64,000 nt of DNA from Trichobilharzia szidati (taxonomy: Eukaryota > Platyhelminthes > Trematoda > Strigeidida > Schistosomatidae). Positions within the stretch are counted from its first letter, which is position 1. Each line of letters opens with the position of its first letter. A program made the translations under genes and the position numbers. The notes under the pieces are model-generated. The model saw only the letters and a program-made list of their open reading frames with translations. It did not search any database and was not told where the DNA came from. Below are positions 43,326 through 54,237 of this stretch, piece by piece. Location of the stretch: assembly GCA_944472155.2 (NCBI GenBank), contig OX235272.1, positions 96,230,020 through 96,294,019 of the forward strand. The letters are read 5' to 3'.

Positions 43326-43334
43326 AATCTTCAT
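42576..43334 (-). pseudogene. RTE reverse transcriptase domain, 252-codon open frame
   Basis: Motifs in order: TSMQNWRRIMLLSIPSKILS, AGFRRNKSCIDQIATLRIII, YLNFIDFEKAFDSVDREVIW (catalytic D), LLRYYGVPPTIIHLIQQLYD, GVRQAGCLLSPMIFLVAVDW (normally VRQGCLLSP, so one A is inserted) and LEDLDFADDICLIS, with the catalytic FADD. This is an RTE-clade (SR2-like) polymerase. The frame is open but lacks the endonuclease and the intact C-terminus, so a full protein is not made. A one-residue insertion in the QGxxxSP motif may already impair activity. Confidence 0.88.
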
Positions 43335-44635
43335 AAAATATTCTTTGAATCAACTTGCTGACGAGTAAAGATCGAGTACAACTTTGGGAAGACAATAAAA
43401 GAGTATTATTTCTGACTAAAAAACAAGGTAATGTCTGTTCCTACTTTAAACACTCCTTCAAATAATATCAAAATCAGTAATATCATACTCGTTTTATCGT
43501 CAAAATTAATCAAAGTTTAGTTCAACCACTAGCTACTTTTTTGTCCATTTTAACTGTTGTTTTTTTTACAAGAAATAAAACCATTAATCGACTAACACTC
43601 ATCTATTGAGTACTGAAAATCCATCAGGCAGAAGTATCAAAAATTAACACCATCAGTATAATTTTTTCAAGTTGAAAATATTTATTGCATTAGTACTGAC
43701 AAGTATAGTTGTCTGGTTATCTACAGAATCAATAAATACGAATCTAAATGGGTAAATAAGTGAATAGGTGTAGTTAGTAGTTAAACAGGTAGGGGTAAGT
43801 AATTAGGCGCACTTACTTACTTGTCTGTGTATCAATTATACACTCTGAGTAGGCGAAAAGGGCTTTCGGGATAAAATGACTTTTTTTCCGTTTGTAAACT
43901 AACATCATTCTACAGGTGTTTTCTATTCACACTGATTTTAGTTGATCACATGAAAAGAACAATCTAAGCAACCAAGAGAAAACAAGCAAACAAACAAGTA
44001 AATATTTGGCAAAATAATCCAACAATTTGGAAATCATTCCCCTTTAAACTTTCTTTGTGAATTCATCGCTCACGTATTTGTTTTAACTTAACGATAATTA
44101 GTGCTTATAGTTTTTCTTTCAGTCACAAGTTCATATAAGACGAGTGTCTCTCATGCAGTCTAATGAAATTCACAATACTTTTAAATGTGTAAATATACTT
44201 GAAGCCGTATTGTGATCAACGGATTTGTACAAGTTATTTACTTGTAAAGCTACTACCTTTACTTTTTCATCGGCTGCAGACTCTCGTCAATAGATAACTC
44301 TGAAAACAAACCAACCAACCTGTAGCCTAAAAAATATACAGAAGGAAATGAAGCTGGCTTGGACGGGTTGAGAAGATCATTGAGTAACATCACATGCCAG
44401 GCATCAGAGTGGAACACGAATGGGAAACGACTGACTAACCGGTTTCAACGTAGAAATTTGTACAGATTTGCAGCAGTTTGAGTTACCACACTCCATGTAG
44501 CACTCAAAGCAGGAGAAGAGAGTGGAGACAGTTTCAAAAGAGAGATAATAAACAGAAGTGTGAAGCACAAAGAAAAGTGTAACAGCAGAAGGCAAGACAT
44601 GGAAGCCAAGGAATATTTTTCATCAATAAAACCGC

Positions 44636-44642
<7 letters not shown>
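43335..44642. other. Gene-free AT-rich stretch
   Basis: No recognisable feature. Confidence 0.4.

Positions 44643-44671
<29 letters not shown>
44643..44671. repeat. (AT)n microsatellite
   Basis: Uninterrupted AT run read directly. Confidence 0.95.
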
Positions 44672-44675
<4 letters not shown>

Positions 44676-44899
44676 TTATGTTCTTTAACCAATCACTGAG
44701 CATGTGATTTTGGTTTACATTAAACGACATGAAATAGAATGTTCAAATACACATAGTATTCTGTTGCTAACGCAGTACTGAACTGTGAGAATAATATTTT
44801 GACTCTGGAAACAAACAGAATGTTGTCTATATACACATTCATATTTCCCTTACAGACTGTCGTCCTTGTCGACTGGGATGTTGGGAGAGTAATCAGCTG

Positions 44900-45240
44900 A
44901 TTCATTTAAAGCAACAATGAAAGAAGTAATTCCAGCATATATAAGGAGGACTCATCGATCTCTGCAAGTAAGGACTTCAGAGCATATTCCTAAATGGCTC
45001 CAGAAACAAATGGAATTTTCAGAACCTATTAACGGTGAGAAAAGGAGACCTAGCTCTTCTATTGCGAAACATATTATAGAGACAGGACATAAAATTGACG
45101 TTAACAGATCTTTAAAACCTATCTATAAAAAGTGTTTGGGGCGTATCCTAAAGTTTGTGGAAGCCCTAGCAATTAGAAAGTTTAAGCCACCTTTATGCGT
45201 TCAAAAACAATTCGTCATCACATTAAACCTTCCTTGGTAA
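44900..45240 (+). pseudogene. PLE GIY-YIG remnant, open C-terminal frame
   Basis: A 107-codon frame from ATG 44917 reads PAYIRRTHRSLQVRTSEHIP, then GEKRRPSSSIAKHIIETGHK, IDVNRSLKPIYKK, LKFVEALAIRKFKPPLCVQK and LNLPW before TAA 45238-45240. It is the R-x-EH ... HIIETGHKID ... EALAI-KPPLCVQK end of the nuclease domain. The first ATG is not a real start; upstream GIY residues are lost. It is the best-preserved PLE tail of the SLPW-ending lineage. Confidence 0.8.
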
Positions 45241-45382
45241 ATTTTGTTTTGATACCATAGCAGATGTACTATTACCTCTGTAATTTGGTTTAGTGGTCTT
45301 CATTGTTACTTTGACATTGAATATGTCCTTTAAACTTGACCTAAGTCTATTTTCTCACCTCTTACCTCTTTATTAATTTCAT

Positions 45383-45660
45383 CTATATTCCTATGACAAG
45401 TCCGTGCGTGATCAGATTGTTCGAAATGTGTTGCGCAAATGCATTACACGATTCAGGCAAATTACGTCTTCTTATTGCTTTATCTAAATTCCAAAGAAAA
45501 TATATTCGTTGAATTATGAAATTACAGAATTCATTTAGCGAGGAAATGTCATCCCCTTCTTTAGAGAGTCTATGGAGTCTATAGTTCAGGAGAAAATTCC
45601 GCCTATGCATACTATTTTCACAAAATGTACTGCAGCACAGAATCCTATATCTAAACGAAT
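45383..45660 (-). other. Unrecognised open frame, minus strand
   Basis: The frame reads RRNFLLNYRLHRLSKEGDDI, then FCNFIIQRIYFLWNLDKAIR and NLPESCNAFAQHISNNLITH, and stops at 45383. No known motif was identified. It lies 140 bases after the PLE tail in the opposite direction and could be part of another element or chance. Confidence 0.2.
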
Positions 45661-45904
45661 ATTATTCTGTGCTAACTTGCAAATTTAATTTTTAGTTAGT
45701 TAGTGATCCGTTACAACAAATTACAACATAACCACATCCCACTTTTTGTTTTTTGAATTAACTTTCTGTGTATGTACACTTAAGCCACCGAGAGCATGAA
45801 ATTTCGAACTACTATTTTCAGATCCAATTAGCATTAATTATTATTCTCTTATTAAAACTTCTTGCGTACACTAATCAAACAGATTCACGACACTTCTGTT
45901 ATGT

Positions 45905-46440
45905 TGTAATTTATCCCATGGATTCAGAGTGAAATATAGTGCTTTAGCAGCACATCTTAATTCCACTCGATTCTTTGCTGTCTTTCTAAGCCCGCTTCAT
46001 AGCTGCCCACGAGCTCTCACTTCCTCTTCACATGATCCTTTCCATGTTAGCCTTGGATATTCAACTTGTTGCATCCCATTTGGGTTCCACTCGAGGGGCT
46101 AGAGCATCATGTCACTCAGTCTTCTTTTCACCGCATATCCGGTCCATCTCCATTCCCTTCTGAATATCTGTTAGGTGATAGGTTCTTGGTTGGTTTGTTC
46201 CCCGAGTTCCTTGTTGCTTTCCTTTCTGGCCAGCCATCTCATTTATGCATTGCAGTTAGAGAAGTTATATGTTGATGAAAGTCTTCATTCAGTTGGAAAT
46301 GCTTTTCGTGTCGTGCCAAGTCTGTGGCTTCAGTGTTGAAAATTCGGCTTTTATCTCTTGTACTTCCTAGTGTAGATCTCCACACTTATTGAAAAGTGAT
46401 GTAGACCTATATGGCTTTTCCTATCCTGCCTCTGAAATTT
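45905..46440 (-). mobile_element. RTE-type LINE, 3' end
   Basis: The minus strand has the VEALCSTR-like end (plus-strand GTGAAATATAGTGCTTTAGC at about 45930), an NPNGMQQVEYPRLTW-like stretch, NQPRTYHLTDIQK region and a VWRSTLGSTRDKSRIFNTE-like stretch. It extends a little further 5' than other fragments. Frame broken. Confidence 0.75.
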
Positions 46441-46619
46441 TCATTCATGTTGTCCGTTACTAAAACAATACTGACTACGAGAGTTCAAATTTAGATTTAT
46501 TCCGAAAAAATGTGCAAAACACCTGTAAGAAAGCAATTCTTCTTAGCTTATTTAGTCCAAGTGCACTTAAGATTTAAATAATGACTTGTATACAGAAATC
46601 TAACACCAGTTTCTTGTTT
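46441..46619. other. Short spacer
   Basis: Nothing recognised. Confidence 0.4.
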
Positions 46620-46915
46620 TAGCATGATTCTATTGGTGTTCGAAGTTCGAACGCAATTAGAAGTGAGCCCTGAACTTACGTTTCGTGCTTGTCAAGACTC
46701 TTCAGCTAGGCGTATATGCAGTCTCCAAGAAACTGACGTGCTTTTCATATTACCCAGTACTGCAATCAGAGAGGTTCTTACTGAGCTATTCATGCTCACG
46801 ACTAACCCCTGTATGTTTGTAATGGATACAATGACTGGTCATCAAGGAGTAGTCAGTGTCAAGGGTCTAGTGCTGATTTAATTTTGTCAGTCAAGGTTAT
46901 AGTGTGGTCATCAAG
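46620..46915 (-). mobile_element. W-like unit, minus strand, decayed
   Basis: CTTACGTTTCGTGCTTGTCA, GACTCTTCAGCTAGG (hammerhead complement: CTGAAGA at complement of 46699-46705, GAAA at 46681-46684), box A complement CTTACTGAGCTATTCATGCT, AAGGGTCTAGTGCTG and GTCAGTCAAGG. CTGAAGA is a legal core, but stem II pairs poorly and the stem III and cleavage site are changed. Confidence 0.55.
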
Positions 46916-47224
46916 CTAGGTGAGTTGAATTCCAGTGCCCATATTTCTAACTCTAACATAAGCAGTGGGTTCATTACCTTCATACTCATTATTGTCTCTC
47001 CTTCTTTTTCTCTTCACACATTTATATCCAACGAACAGGAATTCATTTATCTTAATTTCTATAATAATGTAGTATACATATTTAGGCATTTGGAATGTAG
47101 GCATTTGATTTATTTCAAGGTATATTTTATTACGAAAAGGCATCACTTTGAGAACCGAAGAAAATCAGAAAGTATTAGATCCATGACGTCACCAAGGAGC
47201 AAACTTAGGACCTTCACGTTTTAA

Positions 47225-47870
47225 AGTGAGTTCGATGACCGCTCAGTTGTGATGTTGAAATCCAGTGACTTTTGAGTTCTAACACCAGTCAACCCACTAC
47301 ATAGCACCATCGACAACGAGTGCTGTTGATGCAAATCAGCTTCACATTCAATCTAGTGGATCCTATTGGTTCCAAATTCTGATGAAGACTTCATGACATT
47401 CGTTCTGTCACCATTAGTAATGAACAGAAGATTGATAAAGAGAAGATTCGTTGTTTCTTCTCTGATTTGCCAGGGTAATATAATTTACACTATTGATTTC
47501 CGAGTTCGGATTTGCAGGGATTTGACTGATTCCGAGACTGATCCCGAATTGAACTCATTTAGAGAACCAATGAAAACCATAAGGTGTTAGACAGCTATTT
47601 AGTCCCACTTCATGACTCTTGAACAGTGCGCATCCACGATCCAACCAGGAATCAGTTGCGCTATATATCGCGGATCGGCAGAAGTCAGTAATGACCGGCT
47701 ATTGGGTTCAATCTCAATGGCTGAATGGCCAACGAGATTGTCTTGTAGCCTGGAGGTTCTGGATTTGACTCCTGGTGGCTTGATGATGAAGGGTATCAAA
47801 CGGTGGCGAAAACGTTCTACAGTATTCCATGGTTTCCAATGGTTCTCTGACTGAAGTCAAATCATGATTA
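47225..47870. mobile_element. SINE-H long form plus foldback copy
   Basis: 47225-47400 holds the flanking blocks of the long form (TAGCACCATCGACAACGAGTG, minus strand). 47553-47640 is a minus-strand hammerhead arm (GAGAACCAATGAAAACCAT, CATGACTCTTGAACAGTGCG). 47690-47870 is plus-strand: TCAATGGCTGAATGGCCAAC (box A), GTTCTGGATTTGACTCC (box B-like), GATGATGAAGGG, GGCGAAAACG, GGTTTCCAATGGTTCTCTGA. An inverted pair again, cores decayed. Confidence 0.6.
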
Positions 47871-49060
47871 GTCCTTACACTATTATCCAGTAATATAAAA
47901 TTTCTAAACTTGTATTAAACATTAATACAATTGCACAGATTTGAATAATCACTGCTTAAATAATACGATGGGTAATATTTTGAAATTTCACATTCATAGA
48001 TAGTAATGACAATAATACGCATTAATATTACCTGAACTTCCTTTGCATAACTGACGTCATTTGACAACTGTTGATTTTGTTTTGTGCAGTTTCTTACACG
48101 CTTTAATGGACAGTCGTTAAACTATCTTAGGTGAATGACAGGGCTGAACAGTGACAAGTCAACATCATTTGTGAATAACAAATGTTAGTCTGGTTGTTTA
48201 CATACACTTAACATGGTTGTCTGATTTAACTTCTAAACAAATTCAAGTCCGTCACTGAGTCAGGAATGTTAGACGTGATATTAACTTTAGTCAGTAAATA
48301 GAATGGGCAGTCTTTTTGAAACAAAACAAACGTCATTTGGTTTATTTGCAACAGTGACTGCCGTCTACCATAAAGTTGACGAACACAAATTTAGATGCTA
48401 AGCTTACAAAACAACTGAAAGAAAGACAAGTGCATTTCGATGTGTTGCGTTCTGTGATCCGAATCCTGTAACTGGGATGCTTTCATAGTCATTATAGTTA
48501 ACATCTTTAGCTATTATTATTTCAGAATCTTGTCTACAAGGACAATACAAATATATGCATATTTCAGTTTCACTACGCAAGTATTTCTGATTTTTTTTCC
48601 GTCTAGGCTAAATGAAAATGCAGTGTTACATTCCTGCTATAGTCATTATTTGGAATTCTTTAGTGTAGTGATTAGTGTAATAAGCAGTAACAATTACTAT
48701 TACATTTTTAGCTACGGATTACACACTCATTCCCATCGATTTAAGATTCAAATAGACTTTGGAGGAGTAAAATTCACCAAATGACATGATTTAACCATTC
48801 ACATGAAGTCAAATTACTTCAGTTACCAGTTATCGACAATAGCAGTGGTATCTGCAACAGGCTACGCTGAAGTATTATATATCATGGGAATTTCCAGAGG
48901 TCTAATGAACAAGTGTTGGTGGAACGATGGCGTAAATTATGAGTTGATATCAATTAGGAAACTATTTCCTCTTAATTCGGAACTTTCACCAGTGTGCTAC
49001 CATTACCTAAACCAGAGTTCTAACAGAGGACCTTCAAGACACGAGGCGAGTCCACGGGCC
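47871..49060. other. Gene-free stretch
   Basis: Short frames at 48530-48784 and 48803-49096 show no domain; the second runs into SINE sequence. Confidence 0.4.
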
Positions 49061-49064
49061 ATCC

Positions 49065-49245
49065 ATCCACTGAGATGGAATGCAGTGGCTCACTGACAAC
49101 CTCGTGGCCACGTAACCTGATCGAGTTGGACTCGAACCCCAAAGGGATCCTGGCCGCATACTGATGATTAGTCTCAAACTAGGACGAAACAGTTGTCCAC
49201 TACTCCCTACCTTTCATTGGTTCTCTTTACTGAAGTTAGTGCGTG
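49065..49245 (+). mobile_element. SINE-H copy with largely preserved hammerhead
   Basis: A head remnant (CGTAACCTGATCGAGTTGGACTCGAA region) is followed by GCATACTGATGATTAGTCTC, AAACTAGGACGAAACAGTTG, TCCACTACTCCC and the tail CATTGGTTCTCTTTACTGA. CTGATGA and GAAA are both present and cleavage GTC is at TTGTC/C, but extra bases between box 1 and stem II break the standard spacing. Confidence 0.65.
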
Positions 49246-50429
49246 GTTTAACTCCAGACAATTTTGTCTTGGAAAGTATTATACATTTTTTTATTAAGCA
49301 GACCCATTTTTGTTTGGTTGGAAGTTTTGTTTTAATTCACTAATGACAATCAGTCCTGTTTTAGACGAGTATCCTTAATTTCAGCTGCCTGACTGTGGTA
49401 AGTCAGATTCGGTTTTTGGGTAATAATAATAATAATTCCTGTGGTTCAATGTGTATATTGCGTGATCTGAATAATAATAATAATATAGAGGGTTGAACCC
49501 CATTATTTAACAAAGGGTGCATATAGAAATGTGATTATTCAGTACCTGCACACTGAAGATGAATGATTATGAGAAAAACTGGCTGGCTAGCTCCACTAAT
49601 CTCACATAAACTATGTCTTGGTAATTTTAAGAAAGTTTATGATTATGCAACACATTTAAAGAAGAGACTGATAACATCTAAATAATACTCCTGAGAATAT
49701 TAGAGGCTTGAGATGAATTTACTGAACTGGATGGAAGCTTCCTTCATACCGCTTCTGTTCCCAGAATCGCTTTCAATGACCTCTCTAGTCAGCAAATTCA
49801 ATACAGTATGAACCGCAAACCAGTTTTTAATCATACGCATATCTATTCTGACTTCAAAGCTCTTTTTGTGTAGTCAATATCATAAGCTAAGGATGATGCT
49901 TACAGTAATTACCATAACCACTGAAAGCTTAATTTTAAATAAATTCCTCATAAATATCAATTACTACTTTCCTTTTTCTTCTTAAAACAGAAATATTTCT
50001 GAAGGTATATATACATCTGTTTATTTATCTATCTAGCAAGGCTACCTACCAAAAAAAAAAGAAATGCAAGGATAAGGAGCGGAAAATTTACTTAAATTTG
50101 CCTAAGCAAAAAGAAGAAAAAGAGATGAAAAAATTTCATCATGAAAATATTTTTAATAATTTATTCAGAATTAAATTAATTTTTAACTGAACGAATTGCA
50201 TATTATAACTATTAGCGCATTTTTAAAAGAATACATACAATTATATGTGTGTCAGTTGTTCAAGTAATGTTGAATTTTAGTGGGTATTCTCTTCTAATAA
50301 AAGATGCAAGTTGCCAAAAAAGCGAAAAATAATACGGTAGATTGGTTGACTTTTTAGATATTTGAAGGTGAACAACAGCGGTAAGATTAACGAAAGAATT
50401 AAGAAATGCAAATAAGTTGCGTTTTAAAG
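49246..50429. other. Gene-free stretch
   Basis: (AAT)n runs near 49425 and 49470; no gene signal. Confidence 0.45.
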
Positions 50430-50710
50430 TTATATTTCATCAAGAACCGGAATCGGTTAGGGAAGCATTGGGAGCTATGAGACTACCAGCTGGTAATGAC
50501 ACTATGCATATATCAGATTGGCAGAAGGCGGAATTAATGGACTGTTGGATTCAGTCTAGTGGGTGATTATTAACGTGCTCCCCTTTCAGCCTGAAGGTCA
50601 TGGTTTAGATCTTCTGAGGGTTTTCAAACTGAGATAAAAATAACCTGTCCGGTATTTCTTAGTTTTCATTGATTCTCCATATGATGTTGATTCATAATGC
50701 GATCTGGCTT
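50430..50710 (+). mobile_element. SINE-H copy, diverged
   Basis: TAATGACACTATGCATATATCAGATTGGCAGAAGG leader-like bases, GGACTGTTGGATTCAGTC, a head remnant with CCTGAAGGTCATGGTTTAGATC, CTTCTGAGGGTTTTCAAACTGAG, CCTGTCCGGTA and TTTTCATTGATTCTCCATATGA. The ribozyme is unrecognisable. Confidence 0.45.
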
Positions 50711-50887
50711 GAGATTTATAATATCACCGCCGCTTAATACTTGAAAGTTGAGTCTATGTTTTACAAACCAAGAGGATGCAATGCATTCATCAAATGTATA
50801 ACCATTTGATTGAGAATTATCACCATCTGATGTTGTGACATAACGTATATTATATTCATTACTTTTACTTAATAGGAAAATTCAGTG

Positions 50888-51229
50888 GTAGTGTGGTGAG
50901 AGCTGGCTGCAAGCCAAAATTGTAGACAACAATTTGCGTCAACGTTCAGGTCCCGAATCAGGATCATGAGAAAAACAATAACAAAGCTTAACCTTGAGAA
51001 ATTCACCAGCCAATCACAGTGGAGTTAACATGTGGAATTATGATTCGCAGATATATGACTTGATTTTCTGAGAAATGGCCACAAAGAGATAACAAAACAT
51101 GCGAGAAAACAGCCAATCAGAAGAGGTTGCTTCTCGCTAACAATAATGTACATAAAAATCAATAAATACCTCTTGATTTTTTCAATAAACGATCTGTTGC
51201 TTGGCCCTTGTCTTCTGTCGTTACAGTAG
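50888..51229. mobile_element. Solo LTR, 334 bp, with 4-bp target duplication
   Basis: TGTGGTGAG (50892) ... CGTTACA (51225) gives TG...CA ends, and GTAG flanks both sides (50888-50891 and 51226-51229). Inside the 3' third are CATAAAAATCAATAAATACC and TTCAATAAACGATCTG, plausible TATA box and polyadenylation signal. Ends and duplication fit a Gypsy-type LTR, several families of which exist in schistosomes; the family is not named. No internal coding part remains. Transcription would read on the plus strand. Confidence 0.65.
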
Positions 51230-51234
51230 TATTA

Positions 51235-51440
51235 ATTAGAATTCATGGGTAACTGAATCCCCTGTCCAGGTGGTTGAATGATAGACGAGCTGGATCTCGT
51301 AACCTGAGGGTTCTAGGTCCGATCCCAGGTGGGGTCCTGGGTATGCATCGCTGAAGAACCCCACAAAAGAGGGAAACAGCTATCCAGTACTTCTCGGTTT
51401 TCAGTGGTCTCTCTAGCCATGTTGGTTCATGATAAAATCT
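51235..51440 (+). mobile_element. SINE-H copy next to the solo LTR
   Basis: TTAGAATTCATGGGTAACTG, CAGGTGGTTGAATGATAGAC (box A-like), CTCGTAACCT (Thr-like anticodon segment), GGTCCGATCCC (box B-like), GCATCGCTGAAGAACCCCAC, GAGGGAAACAGC, TATCCAGTAC and TTTTCAGTGGTCTCTCTAG. CTGAAGA is intact and GAAA present, but stem II is imperfect and the cleavage triplet is ATC, which some hammerheads tolerate. Confidence 0.7.
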
Positions 51441-51749
51441 AATAACTGAAGTTAAATAATGATAGTAGTGATAGCGATCAGGAATTTACAGAATCATAAA
51501 ACAAAGTAGATGATATATTCAAGAATTGATAAAGATCTTGGGCTAAAGGATTATTAATAGTACTTTATGTCAATGTGCTACAAAGTCGACTATATAGTCG
51601 ACTTAGATCCTCGTGATTCAGTATCTAGTGAATGAAATACATAGGTGTAGTTATACCTGAATGCGGTAATGACAATATAGGCCGAAAAAATATGAAAATC
51701 GACTGTACATTCCTCTACCCCCTTTTTCCCATTGAAATCAAGTTGCCTG

Positions 51750-51792
<43 letters not shown>
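51750..51792. repeat. (TA)n microsatellite, interrupted
   Basis: TA units with TATG and TACA interruptions. Confidence 0.9.
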
Positions 51793-52044
51793 AAGGGAAT
51801 TCCGTAGTGTGTGAAAAGCATGGACACTGTGGTCTTTACAATTTCTTATCAAACATGTTTGTCTGTATTTAGATTTAATACTACCAAACAGAAAAGAAGT
51901 ACTTTCACGCATCAGTTACTAGTTGTGGATAGTCAGTCGTATTCTAATAACCTTTACGCTGTCTAATCAATAAAGGCAAAGTTGGTAATCTCAGTGGGGA
52001 TATTGTCCTGCATAATAAACTGAGACATAATGTTTCCACGAACG

Positions 52045-52062
52045 CACACACACACACACACA
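52045..52062. repeat. (CA)n microsatellite
   Basis: CA units read directly. Confidence 0.9.
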
Positions 52063-52589
52063 ACATCTACTGCCAATACTGCTACGGTATACAAACGAAA
52101 CTCTGCAACAAGCAAAAAATGGACAAAATGTTGAAACAGGAGATAATATCAAGAAAACAAACAACAACTACCGAATATCAACTGACTTAGCCCTTTGCAT
52201 TTTTACCAATTGCATAAATAATTCATTTTTCATCTGTCTGCTTCCCTCTTATTTTTCTCCTTCTTCTGTTATTAAATAATAATGGCGTTCAACCAGTAGA
52301 CAGAGAGAGAGAAAGAAAAGGAGATGGGTATTTTTAAAAATTTGTTTTGGTAATTTTCTTACGTGGTTTTCCTTCGTTTCTTTTGTCTTCGCGAAAGCTT
52401 CATTTCTTGATAAATGTCAAGGTGACTTGGATCACGAGATGGAAATTGCCAACTGATGAAAACAGATAAAAAATACGTTTGTCTAGTGTTTCCTATCCAA
52501 TCATAACAAGCAAAAAATAAATCAAACAGCAATTTGCAAATTATTTTGCAATCCACACGGTTCGAGGTAAGTATTCATCACAGTTCCTT

Positions 52590-52920
52590 TTGGAAACCAG
52601 AACTATTCTGACCACGATATATGGTCTGTTTGGTACCATGCCTGGTACCACAAATCTCACCTGGAACAGTGTAAATTGCAAATTAATTTGTAAATTTCTA
52701 TTTTGATGTGTGCTTTACCAGTTCACTCAAGTAGCTGACCGAAAATCGGGTGGTTTGAACTGAATCATCTCTCTGAACTGAGTCAAAATGGGTACACCGC
52801 TGATGAGGTCAGTATCAGATTAGCGAAACGGCCGTCTGGTGCTTAAATCAGTTCGCTGATTTTGATTGCAAGCGGTATTGGTTGATGTGAGTGGCAAACA
52901 ACTACTCACTTCAACCAGCC
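52590..52920 (+). mobile_element. Unassigned element carrying a hammerhead ribozyme
   Basis: Blocks TGGTACCATGCCTGGTACCA (short inverted repeat), GCAAATTAATTTGTAAATT, CAGTTCACTCAAG, GAACTGAGTCAAAATGGGTA, then the ribozyme and GTTCGCTGATTTTG. An older copy is on the minus strand at 8195-8380. There is no tRNA-like promoter or coding frame. It does not match the W-like, SINE-H or Sm-alpha groups and I do not recognise the family. Confidence 0.55.
52795..52841 (+). ncRNA. Hammerhead ribozyme with complete core
   Basis: Stem I CACCG/TGGTG (52795-52799 with 52837-52841, 5 bp, one wobble), CTGATGA (52800-52806), stem II region 52807-52824 closed by G:C, GAAA (52825-52828), stem III A52828:T52835, C52829:G52834, G52830:C52833 with loop GC, cleavage after C52836 (GTC). 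The only weakness is stem II, where mismatches follow the closing pair. Activity is possible but uncertain. Confidence 0.75.
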
Positions 52921-53059
52921 AGTAGTACATAGTGTTATAAAACCAAATAATTAATAGCTATCATTATTCAAAAATGTATTCTTACGTATTCTGGATTAAA
53001 CCTAACGTTGTCGATAGCTTATATTTTAGGAGCATTATTTCAGTTTCATTTAGTTTAAG

Positions 53060-53165
53060 GTACCTAACAGCGGAATCCTGAACACACATCAGCTAGATAT
53101 ATATGAATCCTCAGTGAGTGATGGTGTTCCGATAACGCCTCTAGTCACTCTCAATTAACACCATA
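53060..53165 (-). mobile_element. Sm-alpha-like remnant, hammerhead deleted
   Basis: AGCGGAATCCTGAACACACA then CTCAGTGAGTGATGGTGTTC match the two sides of the 60020-60200 copy, but the ribozyme centre is replaced by AGCTAGATATATATG. Confidence 0.45.
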
Positions 53166-53654
53166 TTAATCTTCACGTGTCACTGAAGCGTCCGTACTAG
53201 AAACTGACAGGTCAGCATGGATCAATTCATTTCAGCTCTATAAAACCTGAGGATGAAAAATTCAGAACATTAATTTCGATTCTCCTCAACTTTGGATTTT
53301 TAAAATTAGAAAAAGACATGTAGGTGAACATTAGTGTTTTCGATAATATTTCTTCTGCAGTTTACTTCACTTACCCTTAGAACTGTATTTCTGTGTATGA
53401 CTATGGCCTAAAGGGGGGCAAATAGGTTTAGCTCAAATATTTTATTGTAATCATCAAGTTAGGCAAGTTTATAGTGAATATATTCAAAATAAACAGTGTC
53501 AAGAGTCTATATTTATAATAGTGAAAAAATTACAGCTAAGGATCTATAAAACTCAACATACCTTCTGAAAAAGTATTGAAAACTAAAGCGTTGTTTCATC
53601 TTCCTCTCAGTGAATAACAGTGAACACATTACTTTGCATTGTCATACTCATGAC

Positions 53655-53745
53655 TGAGTGCGTCGGTGGCACAGTGGTTAGGACTCTCGCCAACCATGCA
53701 CATGGTCCGGGGTTTGATCCCCTGCCGACACACACCCGATATCTA
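53655..53745 (+). mobile_element. SINE-A head with a different body
   Basis: GTGCGTCGGTGGCACAGTGG, box A-like, and GGGGTTTGATCCC, box B-like, are near-identical to copy 1. After GACACACACC the sequence (ATCTATGGTCGGCCTGCAAA) does not match the SINE-A body or tail. It is either a truncated head or a member of another family sharing that head. Confidence 0.65.
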
Positions 53746-54237
53746 TGGTCGGCCTGCAAAATTTGGGCTACCGATATCCATGCTGAAAATTCCATACTTG
53801 TACTGAAAATACTGTGTGGCATCAAGCTGTAATCAAAATTTTTTTTAAAAATAAACACTATGCAACTTAAGGATTATTCCAATGTTTTCACCTTTACTTA
53901 CCTTTTTTGCTCAACATGTTTAACATTATAATTTTATTCGCTGGTGAAAAAAGCAATAAACAGAGGAACAGTCACAAATGCTTTTTAAAATTTCCCTAAA
54001 CTAATAACAGCGACTGTTTAAATTTGGTTCATACCTGTTATAAGAAGTGTATATGTTGACTTTATAATACACTGTTCTTATGGATAATATTTCCCTATAA
54101 ATTTCTCAATCAGTTTCTTCAGTTAATGAATTCAAAGATGGTAACCGAATATCTTCAGATATACATGGAGTTATGGCTAACACAAGCTGGAAATTTCATC
54201 ATTCTTAAGGTATGCTGAATAATTATTATCATTATTA
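53746..54237. other. Gene-free stretch
   Basis: No recognisable feature except an ATT-rich run ending near 54247. Confidence 0.4.

Larger units (their letters stand above)
51441..52589. other. Gene-free stretch with microsatellites
   Basis: Contains the TA-rich run 51750-51792 and the (CA)n run 52045-52062; no gene signal. Confidence 0.5.

Noticed and set aside
45383..45610. Host exon candidate
   Set aside because: A protein-like frame, but no matching acceptor, stop before the nearest donor-like GTAAGA, and it lies in a transposon cluster; kept only as an unrecognised frame.
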